From the NCBI RefSeq assembly GCF_016862175.1, contig NZ_BOML01000033.1:62001-126000 (forward strand): a stretch of DNA of 64,000 bases, written 5' to 3'. Position 1 is the first letter of the stretch. Each line of letters opens with the position of its first letter. The position numbers were made by a program, and so were the translations under genes. Of the stretch, positions 16,515 to 25,244 are shown piece after piece. Source of the DNA: Paractinoplanes durhamensis (GTDB lineage: Bacteria > Actinomycetota > Actinomycetes > Mycobacteriales > Micromonosporaceae). The notes under the pieces were generated by a model, which saw only the letters and a program-made list of their open reading frames with translations, did no database searches and was not told where the DNA came from.

Positions 16515-17779
16515 GAGAGCGCCCCCGCCAGCTCGAACGGGACGTCGATCGATGTGTGTCGGCCACCGTCGACGATCATCCGGCCGTCGGCGATCACGTG
16601 GGTGATGTCGGCGGCGGTCGCGGCCAGGATCGCGGCGGACGGGTCGGCGCCGGCCGTGCGGATCGAGTCGAGGCTCACGCAGACCAGGTCGGCCCGGTTG
16701 CCGACCTTGATCGCGCCGGCGTCGGACCAGCCGATCGACGCGTGCGCGGTGGCCGCGGTGAGCAGCTCGCCGGGGGTGAAACGGCCGCGCCGGCGGGTGG
16801 CCAGGCGCTCGTTCATCTCCAGCGCGCGGGCCTCCTCGAGCAGGTCGATGACGGCGTGGCTGTCGCTGCCCAGGCTCAGCGGGGAGCCCGCGTCGGACAG
16901 GTCGCGGGCCCGGCCGATGCCGTCGGCCAGGTCCCGTTCGGTGGTGGGGCACATGCAGATGGTGGTCCGGGTGCCGCCCAGAAGCTGCACGTCGTGGTCG
17001 GTCAGGTGGGTGGCGTGCACGGCCGTGGTGTCCGGGCCGAGGATGCCGTGCCGGTCGAGCAGCTCGGTCGGGGTGCAGCCGTGTGCGGCCAGGCACTGCT
17101 CGTTCTCGGCCGGTTGTTCGGAGAGGTGGACGTGCAAGGGCCGGTGGCCGCCCAATTCTTTGAGGTGGTGCGCGGCCACCGCTCGTACGGAATGAATTGC
17201 CGCACCTATCCGGGCGTGCGGCGCGGCAGTCAGCTCGGCCACCCGGGATTGCCAGCGTTGCGGGGTTTCGTCGCTGAAGCGACGCTGGACGCCCTCGGGC
17301 GGCTCACCGTCCACACTGGACTGCAGGTAGAGCGTGTCGAGCAGGGTGATGCGCAGGCCGGCCTGGCGGGCGGCCTCGATCAGGGCGTGACCCATCGCGT
17401 TGGGGTCGGCGTAGGGAGTGCCGTCGGGGGAGTGGTGCAGGTAGTGGAATTCGCCTACGGCGGTAATGCCGGACATGGCCATCTCGGCGAAGACGGCGCG
17501 GGCCAGGCGCAGGTAGCTGTCCGGGTCGAGGGTGGCGGCTACCTGGTACATCAGGTCGCGCCAGGTCCAGAAGCTGCCGTCGCTGTGGGCGCGGCCGCGT
17601 AACGCTCGGTGGAAGGCGTGCGAGTGGGCGTTGGCGAAGCCGGGGAGGACGAGGCCTTCAAGTCGCCTGCCCGATTTTTCATGATTTATGGAAGCGAAGC
17701 GGCCATCGATGATCTCGATCCCGACGTCGGAAACCAACCGGTCGCCGAGCCAAGCGTAATCGGCCAGATAGGCCGTCAT
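16511..17779 (-). CDS. hutF: formimidoylglutamate deiminase
   Basis: 422 residues, amidohydrolase family. Converts N-formimino-glutamate to N-formylglutamate, the five-step Hut route. Metal ligands are visible in GFANAHSHAFHRALRG, HVHLSEQPAENE, HATHLTDHD and SLGSDSHAVID. ATG at 17779 overlaps the stop of the upstream amidohydrolase (ATGA). Confidence 0.94.
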   Translation of the reverse strand: MTAYLADYAWLGDRLVSDVGIEIIDGRFASINHEKSGRRLEGLVLPGFANAHSHAFHRALRGRAHSDGSFWTWRDLMYQVAATLDPDSYLRLARAVFAEMAMSGITAVGEFHYLHHSPDGTPYADPNAMGHALIEAARQAGLRITLLDTLYLQSSVDGEPPEGVQRRFSDETPQRWQSRVAELTAAPHARIGAAIHSVRAVAAHHLKELGGHRPLHVHLSEQPAENEQCLAAHGCTPTELLDRHGILGPDTTAVHATHLTDHDVQLLGGTRTTICMCPTTERDLADGIGRARDLSDAGSPLSLGSDSHAVIDLLEEARALEMNERLATRRRGRFTPGELLTAATAHASIGWSDAGAIKVGNRADLVCVSLDSIRTAGADPSAAILAATAADITHVIADGRMIVDGGRHTSIDVPFELAGALS

Positions 17780-18954
17780 GTCAGCTCGCTCAGAACCGTG
17801 GCCAGAGCCTCGACGCCGGCCGTGCAGTCCGCGGGCTCGGCATACTCGGCCGGCGAGTGCGAGATGCCGGTCGGGTTGCGGACGAACAGCATCGCCGTCG
17901 GGACCTGCGCGGACAGCACGCCCGCGTCGTGGCCGGCGCTGGTCGGCAGGATCGGCGCGTCGTCCAGCAGGGTGGACAACTTCGACGCCAGGGCGGTGTC
18001 GAAGGTGACCTCGGCGCTCACCGACTCCGGCGTCACGGCGACCTCGGTGCCGTCCCGGCCGGCGCGTTCGGTGGCCCGCTTGGTGACCGCCTCCACCAGC
18101 GAATCCATCGTCGCGGTGTCCGCCGCCCGGGCGTCCAGCCAGCCGCGGACCAGCGACGGGATGGCGTTGGTGGCGTTCGGCTCGACCTCGACCCGGGCCA
18201 TCGTGGCGTGCGCCCCGGAGAGGCGGGCCTCCTTGTTGGCGGCCAGCACCGTGTACGCGAAGGTCAGCATCGGGTCGCGCCGATCGGACATCTTGGTGGT
18301 GCCGGCGTGGTCGCCGTGGCCGGTGAAGTCGAACCGCCAGCGGCCGTGCGGCCAGATCGCGCTGGCCACGCCGACCGGGACCTCGAGCTGACGGCCCTGC
18401 TCGATGTGCAGCTCGACCAGCGCGCCGATCCGCGACCGCAGGCCGGGCAGCGGCCCGGCCGGGATCGCCCCGAGCGCCTCGCCGAAGGTGACACCGTCCT
18501 GATCGGTCAGTGCCGCGGCCTTCGCCGGGTCGATCGCGCCGGACAGCAGCCGGGACCCGAGGCAGGGCAGCCCGAACCGGCCGCCCTCCTCCTCGACGAA
18601 CGCGACCACCGCGATCGGCGTGCCCGGGGTGTGGCCGGCCGCGCGCATCCGGTCGATGGCCAGGAACGCGCTGACGATCCCGAGCGGCCCGTCGTAGCCG
18701 CCGCCGTGCGGCACCGAGTCGAAGTGCGAGCCGGTCAGCACGGCGCCGCGCCCCCACTGGTCACCCCACCAAGCGAACAGGTTGCCGTTGCCGTCGTCGG
18801 TGACCGGCATGTCGCGCCGGTCGGCCTGGTTGCGGAACCAGTCGCGGAGGACCAGTTCGGGTTCGCTCAGCGCGTACCGCAAATAGCCGCCGCTGGACAC
18901 CCGGCCGATCACCTCGATCTCGGCCCACAGGGCCGAGAAGACCTTCTCGCTCAT
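17776..18954 (-). CDS. M20-family amidohydrolase of the hut operon (allantoate amidohydrolase-like)
   Basis: 392 residues, AllC/hydantoinase M20 subfamily. Di-metal motifs are LTGSHFDSVPHGGGYDG, VAFVEEEGGRFG and LVELHIEQG, with the dimer-domain histidine in GHGDHAGTTKM and a C-terminal SAGHDAGVLS. It is overlapped by four bases at both ends, with hutU and hutF. No HutG deformylase is present in the cluster, so this enzyme may do the N-formylglutamate step; that is inference from position. Confidence 0.88.
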   Translation of the reverse strand: MSEKVFSALWAEIEVIGRVSSGGYLRYALSEPELVLRDWFRNQADRRDMPVTDDGNGNLFAWWGDQWGRGAVLTGSHFDSVPHGGGYDGPLGIVSAFLAIDRMRAAGHTPGTPIAVVAFVEEEGGRFGLPCLGSRLLSGAIDPAKAAALTDQDGVTFGEALGAIPAGPLPGLRSRIGALVELHIEQGRQLEVPVGVASAIWPHGRWRFDFTGHGDHAGTTKMSDRRDPMLTFAYTVLAANKEARLSGAHATMARVEVEPNATNAIPSLVRGWLDARAADTATMDSLVEAVTKRATERAGRDGTEVAVTPESVSAEVTFDTALASKLSTLLDDAPILPTSAGHDAGVLSAQVPTAMLFVRNPTGISHSPAEYAEPADCTAGVEALATVLSELT

Positions 18955-20591
18955 GAGTGTTCCGGCGACATCGGGATGTGTACGCCGCTGGCGGCGGCCG
19001 ACTCGTAACCGGCGTCCACATGCCGGATCACGCCGGTGCCCGGGTCGTTGGTGAGCACCCGCTCGATCTTCTGCCCGGCGAGGGCGGTGCCGTCGGCGAC
19101 GCAGACCTGCCCGGCGTGGATGGACCGCCCGATGCCGACGCCACCACCGTGGTGGATCGACACCCAGGACGCGCCGCTGGCCGTGTTGAGCAGGGCGTTC
19201 AGCAGCGGCCAGTCGGCGATCGCGTCGGAGCCGTCGAGCATCGACTCGGTCTCCCGGTAGGGCGACGCGACCGAGCCGGAGTCGAGGTGGTCCCGGCCGA
19301 TCACGATCGGCGCACTCAACTCGCCGCGCGCGACCATGTCGTTGAACCGGACGCCGGCCTTGTCCCGCTCGCCGTAGCCGAGCCAGCAGATCCGGGCGGG
19401 CAGCCCCTGGAAGGCGACCCTCTCCCCGGCCATCTTGATCCAGCGGGCGAGGGGTTCGTTGTCGGGGAACAGCTCGAGGATCGCCTTGTCGGTGGCGGCG
19501 ATGTCCTTCGGGTCGCCGCTGAGGGCGGCCCAGCGGAACGGCCCCTTGCCCTCGGCGAACAGCGGGCGGATGTAGGCCGGGACGAAACCGGGGAAGTCGA
19601 AGGCGCGCTCATAGCCGGCCGTCTTGGCCTCGCCGCGGATCGAGTTGCCGTAGTCGAACACTTCGGCGCCGGCGTCCATGAAGCCGACCATCGCGGCGAC
19701 GTGCCGGGCCATCGAGGCCTGGGCGCGCTCGGTGAATTCCTCCGGCTTGGTCCGCGCATACTCGGCGGCGTCCGCGAGCTCGACGCCGATCGGGATGTAG
19801 GACAGCGGGTCGTGCGCGCTCGTCTGGTCGGTCACGATGTCGATCTCGACGCCGCGCACGAGCAGCTCGGGAAAGACGTCGGCGGCGTTGCCCACGATAC
19901 CGATGGATTTGGGGGTCCGCGCGGCTTTCGCGGCCAGCGCCTGGGAAATGGCGTCTTCGAGGTCGGTGGCGACCGTGTCCAGGTAGCGCGTCTCGACCCG
20001 GCGGCGCAGCCGGGACGGGTCGATGTCGACGACCAGGCAGACGCCATCGTTCATGGTCACGGCCAGCGGCTGCGCGCCACCCATGCCGCCACACCCCGCG
20101 GTCAGCGTCAGCGTGCCGGCAAGCGTGCCACCGAACCGCTTGGCCGCCACCGCCGCGAACGTCTCATACGTCCCCTGCAGGATCCCCTGGGTTCCGATGT
20201 AGATCCACGACCCGGCGGTCATCTGCCCATACATGGTCAGCCCGAGCTTCTCCAGCCGCCGGAACTCGGGCCAGGTCGCCCAGTCGCCGACCAGGTTCGA
20301 GTTGGCGATCAGCACCCGCGGCGCCCACTCGTGCGTCTGGAACACCCCGACCGGCTTGCCCGACTGCACCAGCAGGGTCTCGTCACCCTTCAGCCGGTCG
20401 AGCTCCCGGACGATCGCGTGGAACGACGGCCAATCCCGCGCCGCCTTCCCGGTCCCGCCGTAAACCACAAGATCCTGCGGCCTTTCGGCCACATCGGGGT
20501 CGAGGTTGTTCATCAACATCCGCTTGGCGGCCTCTTGCGGCCATCCCATTGCGGTGTACGCGCTGCCGTGTGCGGCCCTGATCTCGGACAT
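18951..20591 (-). CDS. hutU: urocanate hydratase
   Basis: 546 residues, full length. NAD+-dependent conversion of urocanate to imidazolonepropionate. Hallmarks are DLVVYGGTGKAARDW, ANSNLVGDWATW, GCGGMGGAQPLAVTM (NAD and Cys region) and SWVSIHHGGGVGIG. The ATG at 20591 follows GGAGAGGGCG. It is the first enzyme gene after the RpiR regulator, 9 bases away. Confidence 0.97.
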   Translation of the reverse strand: MSEIRAAHGSAYTAMGWPQEAAKRMLMNNLDPDVAERPQDLVVYGGTGKAARDWPSFHAIVRELDRLKGDETLLVQSGKPVGVFQTHEWAPRVLIANSNLVGDWATWPEFRRLEKLGLTMYGQMTAGSWIYIGTQGILQGTYETFAAVAAKRFGGTLAGTLTLTAGCGGMGGAQPLAVTMNDGVCLVVDIDPSRLRRRVETRYLDTVATDLEDAISQALAAKAARTPKSIGIVGNAADVFPELLVRGVEIDIVTDQTSAHDPLSYIPIGVELADAAEYARTKPEEFTERAQASMARHVAAMVGFMDAGAEVFDYGNSIRGEAKTAGYERAFDFPGFVPAYIRPLFAEGKGPFRWAALSGDPKDIAATDKAILELFPDNEPLARWIKMAGERVAFQGLPARICWLGYGERDKAGVRFNDMVARGELSAPIVIGRDHLDSGSVASPYRETESMLDGSDAIADWPLLNALLNTASGASWVSIHHGGGVGIGRSIHAGQVCVADGTALAGQKIERVLTNDPGTGVIRHVDAGYESAAASGVHIPMSPEHS

Positions 20592-20600
20592 CGCCCTCTC

Positions 20601-21458
20601 CTACGCCATGAACAGGTGCCGCCGAGCGGCCGCCTGCTCGAACTCCTCGAGGCGACGCTGCGCCAGATCCGGCGCCGCGTCACACATCGCCTGCAGAAGC
20701 ACCATCGCCATCGCCATCGGCCCGGTATGCAGGTCGAACACCAGCTGGGTGCCGACCGCCGCGGGCAGAACCACATCGGCAAGCTCAGCGACCGGACTGA
20801 CCACCGAGTCGGTGATCGCGACGATCGCGTACCCACTCTTCTTCGCTTCCCGAATCGCTTCGAGCGATTCCCGCGGATAGCGAGGCAGCACGACGGCAAG
20901 GAGCGCCGAGCCCCCGGCCGCCCGAGCTTGATCAAGCCGATCGAGCAGCGGCGTGCCCCCGACATCAAGCACGCGAACATCGGGGTGGACCTTGGCCGCG
21001 AAGTACCCGAAATACCCCGCGAGCGGCGCCGCCGCCCGAAGCCCGAGCACCGGAAGCGGCCGGCTGCCCATCAGGATGCGGGCAGCTTCCTCGACGTCAT
21101 CGAGCCGCCCAAGCTGCTCTTGAAGCCGCCCAAGATGCTCGACTTCGGCCCGAACCGCAAGCTGCATGGCATTGCCGTCAGCCGCGCCCGGCTCGTCCTC
21201 ACCCCCGGTGAGATCCCGCAGCTCACGCCGCAGAGCCGGATAACCGGAGTACCCAAGCGCCATCGCAAAGCGGGTGACGGAGGGCTGACTGACCCCGGCA
21301 AGATCGGCAACCTCAGCCGCCGAGAGATAGGCAGCTTTGGCGGCATGCTCAACAAGGCTGTGCGCAATGCGGCGCTGAGTAGGCGTAAGCCGAGCACCGT
21401 GAAAGAGGTCGACCACCGACCTGAGCGCCTCGTCATTCACACGAGCGAGCATATGCAT
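20601..21458 (-). CDS. MurR/RpiR-family regulator heading the hut operon
   Basis: 285 residues. N-terminal HTH_6 domain (about 10-85; LSAAEVADLAGVSQPSVTRF is the recognition region), then a SIS sugar-phosphate-binding domain (about 120-260). It is the intact copy. The gene is a mosaic: the 3' part up to 21092 is base-identical to the truncated copy at 23321, while the 5' half differs from it by about 10%, almost all synonymous, and is richer in A. The leader has an AT-rich stretch (AAAAAATTTC, 21459-21468) like RpiR sites. It probably controls hut and is first in the operon. Confidence 0.88.
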   Translation of the reverse strand: MHMLARVNDEALRSVVDLFHGARLTPTQRRIAHSLVEHAAKAAYLSAAEVADLAGVSQPSVTRFAMALGYSGYPALRRELRDLTGGEDEPGAADGNAMQLAVRAEVEHLGRLQEQLGRLDDVEEAARILMGSRPLPVLGLRAAAPLAGYFGYFAAKVHPDVRVLDVGGTPLLDRLDQARAAGGSALLAVVLPRYPRESLEAIREAKKSGYAIVAITDSVVSPVAELADVVLPAAVGTQLVFDLHTGPMAMAMVLLQAMCDAAPDLAQRRLEEFEQAAARRHLFMA

Positions 21459-21480
21459 AAAAAATTTCAGAAACCAGAGC
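20781..21480. repeat. 700-bp direct repeat, left copy (rpiR 5' portion)
   Basis: Aligns base for base without gaps to 23321-24020. The first 312 positions (20781-21092) are identical. The next roughly 300 diverge by scattered substitutions. The last stretch around the rpiR start and leader (for example 21449-21480) is identical again. Together the repeats flank the 21481-23320 insert. Confidence 0.95.
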
Positions 21481-21566
21481 CCTCGCCCGGAATGCCGCCG
21501 CTGGGGCTGACGGCGGGGGTGTCGGGTGACTACTGTGCACTGGTGAAGTCCAGAACTTCAATAGAT

Positions 21567-23174
21567 ATGTATGACGTTCATGTTCGCGCCCGAATGATCG
21601 ACTTCTTCACCCTTGAGGGTTTGCCCTGGCCGCGCCGCCTGTGGGACATCGGCTCGCTGCTCGCCCTGCAGGAACTCCTGGAGGCTGGTTCCTGGGTTCG
21701 CCACCATGTTCTATCTCCGGCGGCGGTCGACTGGCAGCGCCACGAACTGCTGAAGGTCATCGGGCCCGACGTCGGCCTCGGCGACAAGGAATTACGCGCC
21801 GAACTGACCTCGCTGCTGAGCAAGCCGTTGCTCGACCCCAGCCCTGCCCACCGTCGACTGCGCGAAGTCATCGACCACGCTCGCGGTGGCTACCTGAGCC
21901 GCTGGGCGGCAGCGGCCGCCCAGCCGGAAGGGCGACGACCACAGCCGGAACGGCTGGCTCGTGTCGTCGCGGCCCATCTGCTCGACCTCGGCTACGACGC
22001 GAGCCACCTGGCGGCATGGATCGGGCAGCTTGCCCACCAGCGGGCGAGTGCCGAGGAAGTGCTGCGCGGCGCGGTCGCCCTCGACGCGGCCGCACCGCGC
22101 GAGTTCACCGTTCTTGCCGTCCTGGACAGCGCGCCCGAACGTGCGCAGGCCGAGAGTCAGGATTCGTGGGTTTCCGAGCGGGAGGTCGTGGGTTGGCTCA
22201 AGCAGCGTGGCCATTCGACCAGCGGTGTCCGTTCTGGCGGGGGATTCTGCTACCGGGTGACTGCGCGAGATCCGTTCAGCGCCGTGAGTCAGGTTCGCGA
22301 ACTTGTCGAACGCATGGTGGCGCGATCGTCGTTCATGCGAGGCAACCGGGGTGGGATCAGGCCGGCCTCGCAGATGTGGGTCGATCAGCATCCGGACCCC
22401 ATTCCCTTCGCTACCCCGGCGAGGGGCGCCGATGTGTTGTCCCTCGTGAACGAAGGCCGGCTGTACCAGGTCGACGGGCAGCGCACCCTGATCGACGACG
22501 CCTTGGAACTCGCCGCACCCGTGAATCGAGGTGCTCTCGGCCCGGCGGTTGCGGGGGCGTGGGCCGCCGTCGAGTCGCTGCTGTCGCATCCTGACGATCC
22601 TGCCGAGGAGGAACGATCGGGCAAGGCCGTCGCCGCGGACCGGCTGGCGGCGATCATTGCCTGCTCGTGGCCTCGCGCGGAGCTCACCACTCTCGCCCAC
22701 CGGCATCAACCCGAGACGCCCGATGCCTTGGCCGAGAAGCTGGCAACCTGCACGGCCAACCGCGACCGGGCATTCGCGGTCGCGGAGGCCCTGACGGCAG
22801 GGGACACGCTGAGGCTGGCCAACCGTTTCCGGCGCGACGCCGACATCGCGGCGGTGCATCGGATGCGCCGGGTGGTCATCAACCCCAAGGGAGAGCTCGC
22901 GACCGCAGCCACTGTCTTCCGGATCGCCATGCGGCGCCTCTACCGCACCCGCAACATCGTGTTGCACGGTGGATCTACGCAGGGAGCGGCATTGAAGGCT
23001 GCGCTTCGGATCGCCGCGCCGTTGGTGGGCGCCGGGCTCGACCGGATCACTCACGCCGCGCTGGTCGAGGGACTCGCTCCGCTGGACCTGGCCGCTCGGG
23101 CCGAGGTCGGGCTGAAGCTGGTCGGGGGCGAGACCGACCTGAACGTGGTCGACCTCCTCGAGCCGCGCCGGTGA
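21567..23174 (+). CDS. HEPN-motif protein, possible antiphage/abortive-infection factor
   Basis: 535 residues, soluble, with no recognised N-terminal family. The C-terminal helical region contains RLYRTRNIVLHGG, an Rx4H (R462-H467) motif as in HEPN ribonucleases, followed by two further helices. A central segment (SEREVVGWLKQRGH) may be a small winged-helix-like unit. An AT-rich leader with a GAAGT-CCAGA-ACTTC inverted repeat (21545-21559) precedes it. GTG at 21543 is an alternative in-frame start. It is the only complete gene in an insert bounded by duplicated rpiR. RNase or defence function is inferred from motif and context, not shown. Confidence 0.6.
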   Translation: MYDVHVRARMIDFFTLEGLPWPRRLWDIGSLLALQELLEAGSWVRHHVLSPAAVDWQRHELLKVIGPDVGLGDKELRAELTSLLSKPLLDPSPAHRRLREVIDHARGGYLSRWAAAAAQPEGRRPQPERLARVVAAHLLDLGYDASHLAAWIGQLAHQRASAEEVLRGAVALDAAAPREFTVLAVLDSAPERAQAESQDSWVSEREVVGWLKQRGHSTSGVRSGGGFCYRVTARDPFSAVSQVRELVERMVARSSFMRGNRGGIRPASQMWVDQHPDPIPFATPARGADVLSLVNEGRLYQVDGQRTLIDDALELAAPVNRGALGPAVAGAWAAVESLLSHPDDPAEEERSGKAVAADRLAAIIACSWPRAELTTLAHRHQPETPDALAEKLATCTANRDRAFAVAEALTAGDTLRLANRFRRDADIAAVHRMRRVVINPKGELATAATVFRIAMRRLYRTRNIVLHGGSTQGAALKAALRIAAPLVGAGLDRITHAALVEGLAPLDLAARAEVGLKLVGGETDLNVVDLLEPRR

Positions 23175-23188
23175 CACGGAAGCGGCCC

Positions 23189-23241
23189 TGAAAAGCAAGA
23201 GGGCCCCGGCCAAATCGGCGAGGGCCCCTGCATGCTTGCCG
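23189..23241 (+). terminator. hairpin after the HEPN-like gene
   Basis: GCAAGAGGGCCC and the later GGGCCC...CTTGC can pair around a short centre (GGCC-AAAT-CGGC also pairs inside). It lies 15 bases after the stop. Confidence 0.5.
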
Positions 23242-23265
23242 CAACTATACGCGATCGCTGGGGGC

Positions 23266-23319
23266 CTTCAACTGCCAGACGTGACGAGGGTGCGTAGCCG
23301 GGCGAGCGCCTCGGCTCGT
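23266..23319 (-). pseudogene. C-terminal remnant of a ROK-family gene
   Basis: Minus-strand codons read RAEALARLRTLVTSGS then stop. This closely matches the end of the intact ROK protein at 25245 (RAEALGRLRDLITAGD), including at DNA level (CGAGCCGAGGC...CCGGCTACGC). Only the last 16-17 codons remain, and they abut the truncated rpiR copy at 23320/23321, so this is a recombination junction. Confidence 0.75.
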
Positions 23320-23320
23320 A

Positions 23321-23998
23321 AAGCTCAGCGACCGGACTGACCACCGAGTCGGTGATCGCGACGATCGCGTACCCACTCTTCTTCGCTTCCCGAATCGCTT
23401 CGAGCGATTCCCGCGGATAGCGAGGCAGCACGACGGCAAGGAGCGCCGAGCCCCCGGCCGCCCGAGCTTGATCAAGCCGATCGAGCAGCGGCGTGCCCCC
23501 GACATCAAGCACGCGAACATCGGGGTGGACCTTGGCCGCGAAGTACCCGAAATACCCCGCGAGCGGCGCCGCCGCCCGAAGCCCGAGCACCGGAAGCGGC
23601 CGGCTGCCCATCAGGATGCGGGCAGCTTCCTCCACGTCATCGAGCCGCCCCAGCTGCTCCTGAAGCCGCCCGAGATGCTCGACCTCGGCCCGCACCGCGA
23701 GCTGCATGGCGTTGCCCTCGACGGCGCCCGGCTCGTCCTCGCCCCCGGTGAGCTCGCGCAGCTCCCGCCGCAGCGCCGGATAGCCGGAGTAGCCCAGCGC
23801 CATGGCGAACCGGGTCACCGAGGGCTGACTGACCCCGGCGATCTCGGCGACCTCGGCCGCCGAGAGGTAGGCCGCCTTGGCGGCATGCTCGACGAGGCTG
23901 TGCGCGATGCGGCGCTGGGTCGGCGTAAGCCGGGCACCGTGAAAGAGGTCGACCACCGACCTGAGCGCCTCGTCATTCACACCCAGGAGCATATGCAT
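23321..23998 (-). pseudogene. truncated RpiR-family regulator copy
   Basis: Keeps the start, the whole HTH and most of the SIS domain (226 residues identical or nearly so to the intact protein), then breaks off after VVSPVAEL. Translation would continue into unrelated sequence antisense to the HEPN gene as far as 23051. Its codon use (more G/C third positions) looks like the surrounding genome, so this 5' half may be the original chromosomal one. It could still make a DNA-binding protein without a complete effector domain. Confidence 0.85.
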
Positions 23999-24020
23999 AA
24001 AAAATTTCAGAAACCAGAGC
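23321..24020. repeat. 700-bp direct repeat, right copy
   Basis: Partner of 20781-21480: identical for 23321-23632, diverged but gap-free through the HTH-coding part, and identical again over the leader (CATATGCATAAAAAATTTCA). Beyond 24020 the two flanks are unrelated. Confidence 0.95.
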
Positions 24021-24083
24021 GATCACCCGCGCCGGCTCCGCGAGCAGCGTTCCGTCAGGCGGTCTTGCCGGTTCGGCATCGAC

Positions 24084-25232
24084 TCAGTCGTCCCAGGAGG
24101 CGGCAATCTTGGCCGCCCGGGCGATCGCGGTCTCCGCCGGCTCGGCGGCGGGGATCTCGCCGTCGCCGTAGGGGCGCACTCTGAACCCGCCCACCGCCGG
24201 GTGGAATGCCAGGCCGCGTTTGACCAGGCTGGGCCGGTCGCGGCGGTCATACAGGTTGAGGGTGCCGTGACTGATCCACGGCCACACGCGGCGGAGCACC
24301 GGGTTCGCCGCGGCGGCTCGGGCGATCGGCACGGTGCTTCCCTCGCCGTGCTCGGTGATGATGTGCCAGAGCGCTTCGATCGCGACGTCCGGGTCGCTGA
24401 CGGCAAGGTAGGTGTGGCGCTCGGCAAGGTCCGCGGCGGAATGCTCTTGGTGCAGGTCGAGCATCGTGCCGGCGATCTCGTCCAGGTCGACCGTCCGACC
24501 CGCCGCGACCGGGTCACCACGGTCGTCCAAGATCATCACTTCGTAGCCCCCGCCGCAGCCGGCGCGAACGCTGAGGTGCCCATTGGGTGTAAACAGCACG
24601 GCCGCGACCGGGCCGAAGCGGTCCGAGCCGGCTCTCAGTCTCTCGAGACCGGTTCGTCGGTTCAGTTCGTCGAACATGACATCCCGGTCGAGGACGGCCA
24701 GGAAGCGGAAGAGGTGCGGGTCGAAGCGGCCCGGATCGGCCGCCGCCAGCTCGGCGCGGGTCCACCAGCGGACGGCGTTGAACTCGCCGGCGTCCGGGCG
24801 CAGTTCCTCGTCGCCGGTGCAGGCCAGGACGTACCAGAGGCTGACGTCGGTGTGGCCGTGGTCCTGCCCGACCGTATGCGTGATGGTCAGAAAGGTCGGC
24901 GACCGCGACAGACCCGCGTCGCCCAGACCGAGCTCTTCCTGAATCTCCCGCCGCGCGGTCAGCGCGGGGTCCTCATCGACCTCGACGTGACCGCCCGGCG
25001 GGAGCCACAGCCCGGCGTTGATGTGGTCGACGAGCAGGATTCGCCCGTCCGCGGCGACCGGCACCACATAGGACACCAGGTGTTGCGGCGGGGACGCAGG
25101 CTTGACCCGGCGGAACACGTCGTCCGTGCTCGCCAGCCAGGCCAGCGCCGACGCGCGATGCTCGGCGCCGAGCTCGTCGGCCGGTGCGAACCGGGACACC
25201 AGGTCATGGACTACCGCTACGGACTCACGCAT
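24084..25232 (-). CDS. NUDIX hydrolase fused to an uncharacterised C-terminal domain
   Basis: 382 residues. An N-terminal NUDIX domain (about 45-185) carries a complete Nudix box at 80-102 (GGHVEVDEDPALTARREIQE, then ELGL). A second domain (about 195-382) has the pattern LRRVWPWISHGTLNLYDR near its end and resembles DUF6193-like proteins found near natural-product genes; that match is from memory and tentative. Its stop is 85 bases from the truncated rpiR start. Substrate unknown; the fusion suggests the nucleotide pocket is coupled to another sensing or binding role. Confidence 0.75.
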   Translation of the reverse strand: MRESVAVVHDLVSRFAPADELGAEHRASALAWLASTDDVFRRVKPASPPQHLVSYVVPVAADGRILLVDHINAGLWLPPGGHVEVDEDPALTARREIQEELGLGDAGLSRSPTFLTITHTVGQDHGHTDVSLWYVLACTGDEELRPDAGEFNAVRWWTRAELAAADPGRFDPHLFRFLAVLDRDVMFDELNRRTGLERLRAGSDRFGPVAAVLFTPNGHLSVRAGCGGGYEVMILDDRGDPVAAGRTVDLDEIAGTMLDLHQEHSAADLAERHTYLAVSDPDVAIEALWHIITEHGEGSTVPIARAAAANPVLRRVWPWISHGTLNLYDRRDRPSLVKRGLAFHPAVGGFRVRPYGDGEIPAAEPAETAIARAAKIAASWDD

Positions 25233-25244
25233 CCGGAGATGCTG

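Larger units (their letters stand above)
21481..23320. mobile_element. 1.84-kb inserted segment between rpiR repeats
   Basis: The interval contains one large plus-strand gene (HEPN-like), a terminator-like hairpin and the last about 17 codons of a ROK gene. The 700-bp direct repeats on both sides have the structure expected from single-crossover integration of a circle that carried a piece of rpiR. I see no integrase, transposase or terminal inverted repeats, so movement would have depended on host recombination or helper functions. Confidence 0.6.

Noticed and set aside
18957..21566. Very long plus-strand open frame running antisense to hutU and rpiR into the HEPN-like gene
   Set aside because: High GC keeps the antisense frame open; only the part after 21543/21567 has protein-like composition.
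23051..23320. C-terminal extension of the truncated rpiR as a real fusion protein
   Set aside because: The extension is antisense to the end of the HEPN-like gene and has Ser/Pro/Arg noise composition.
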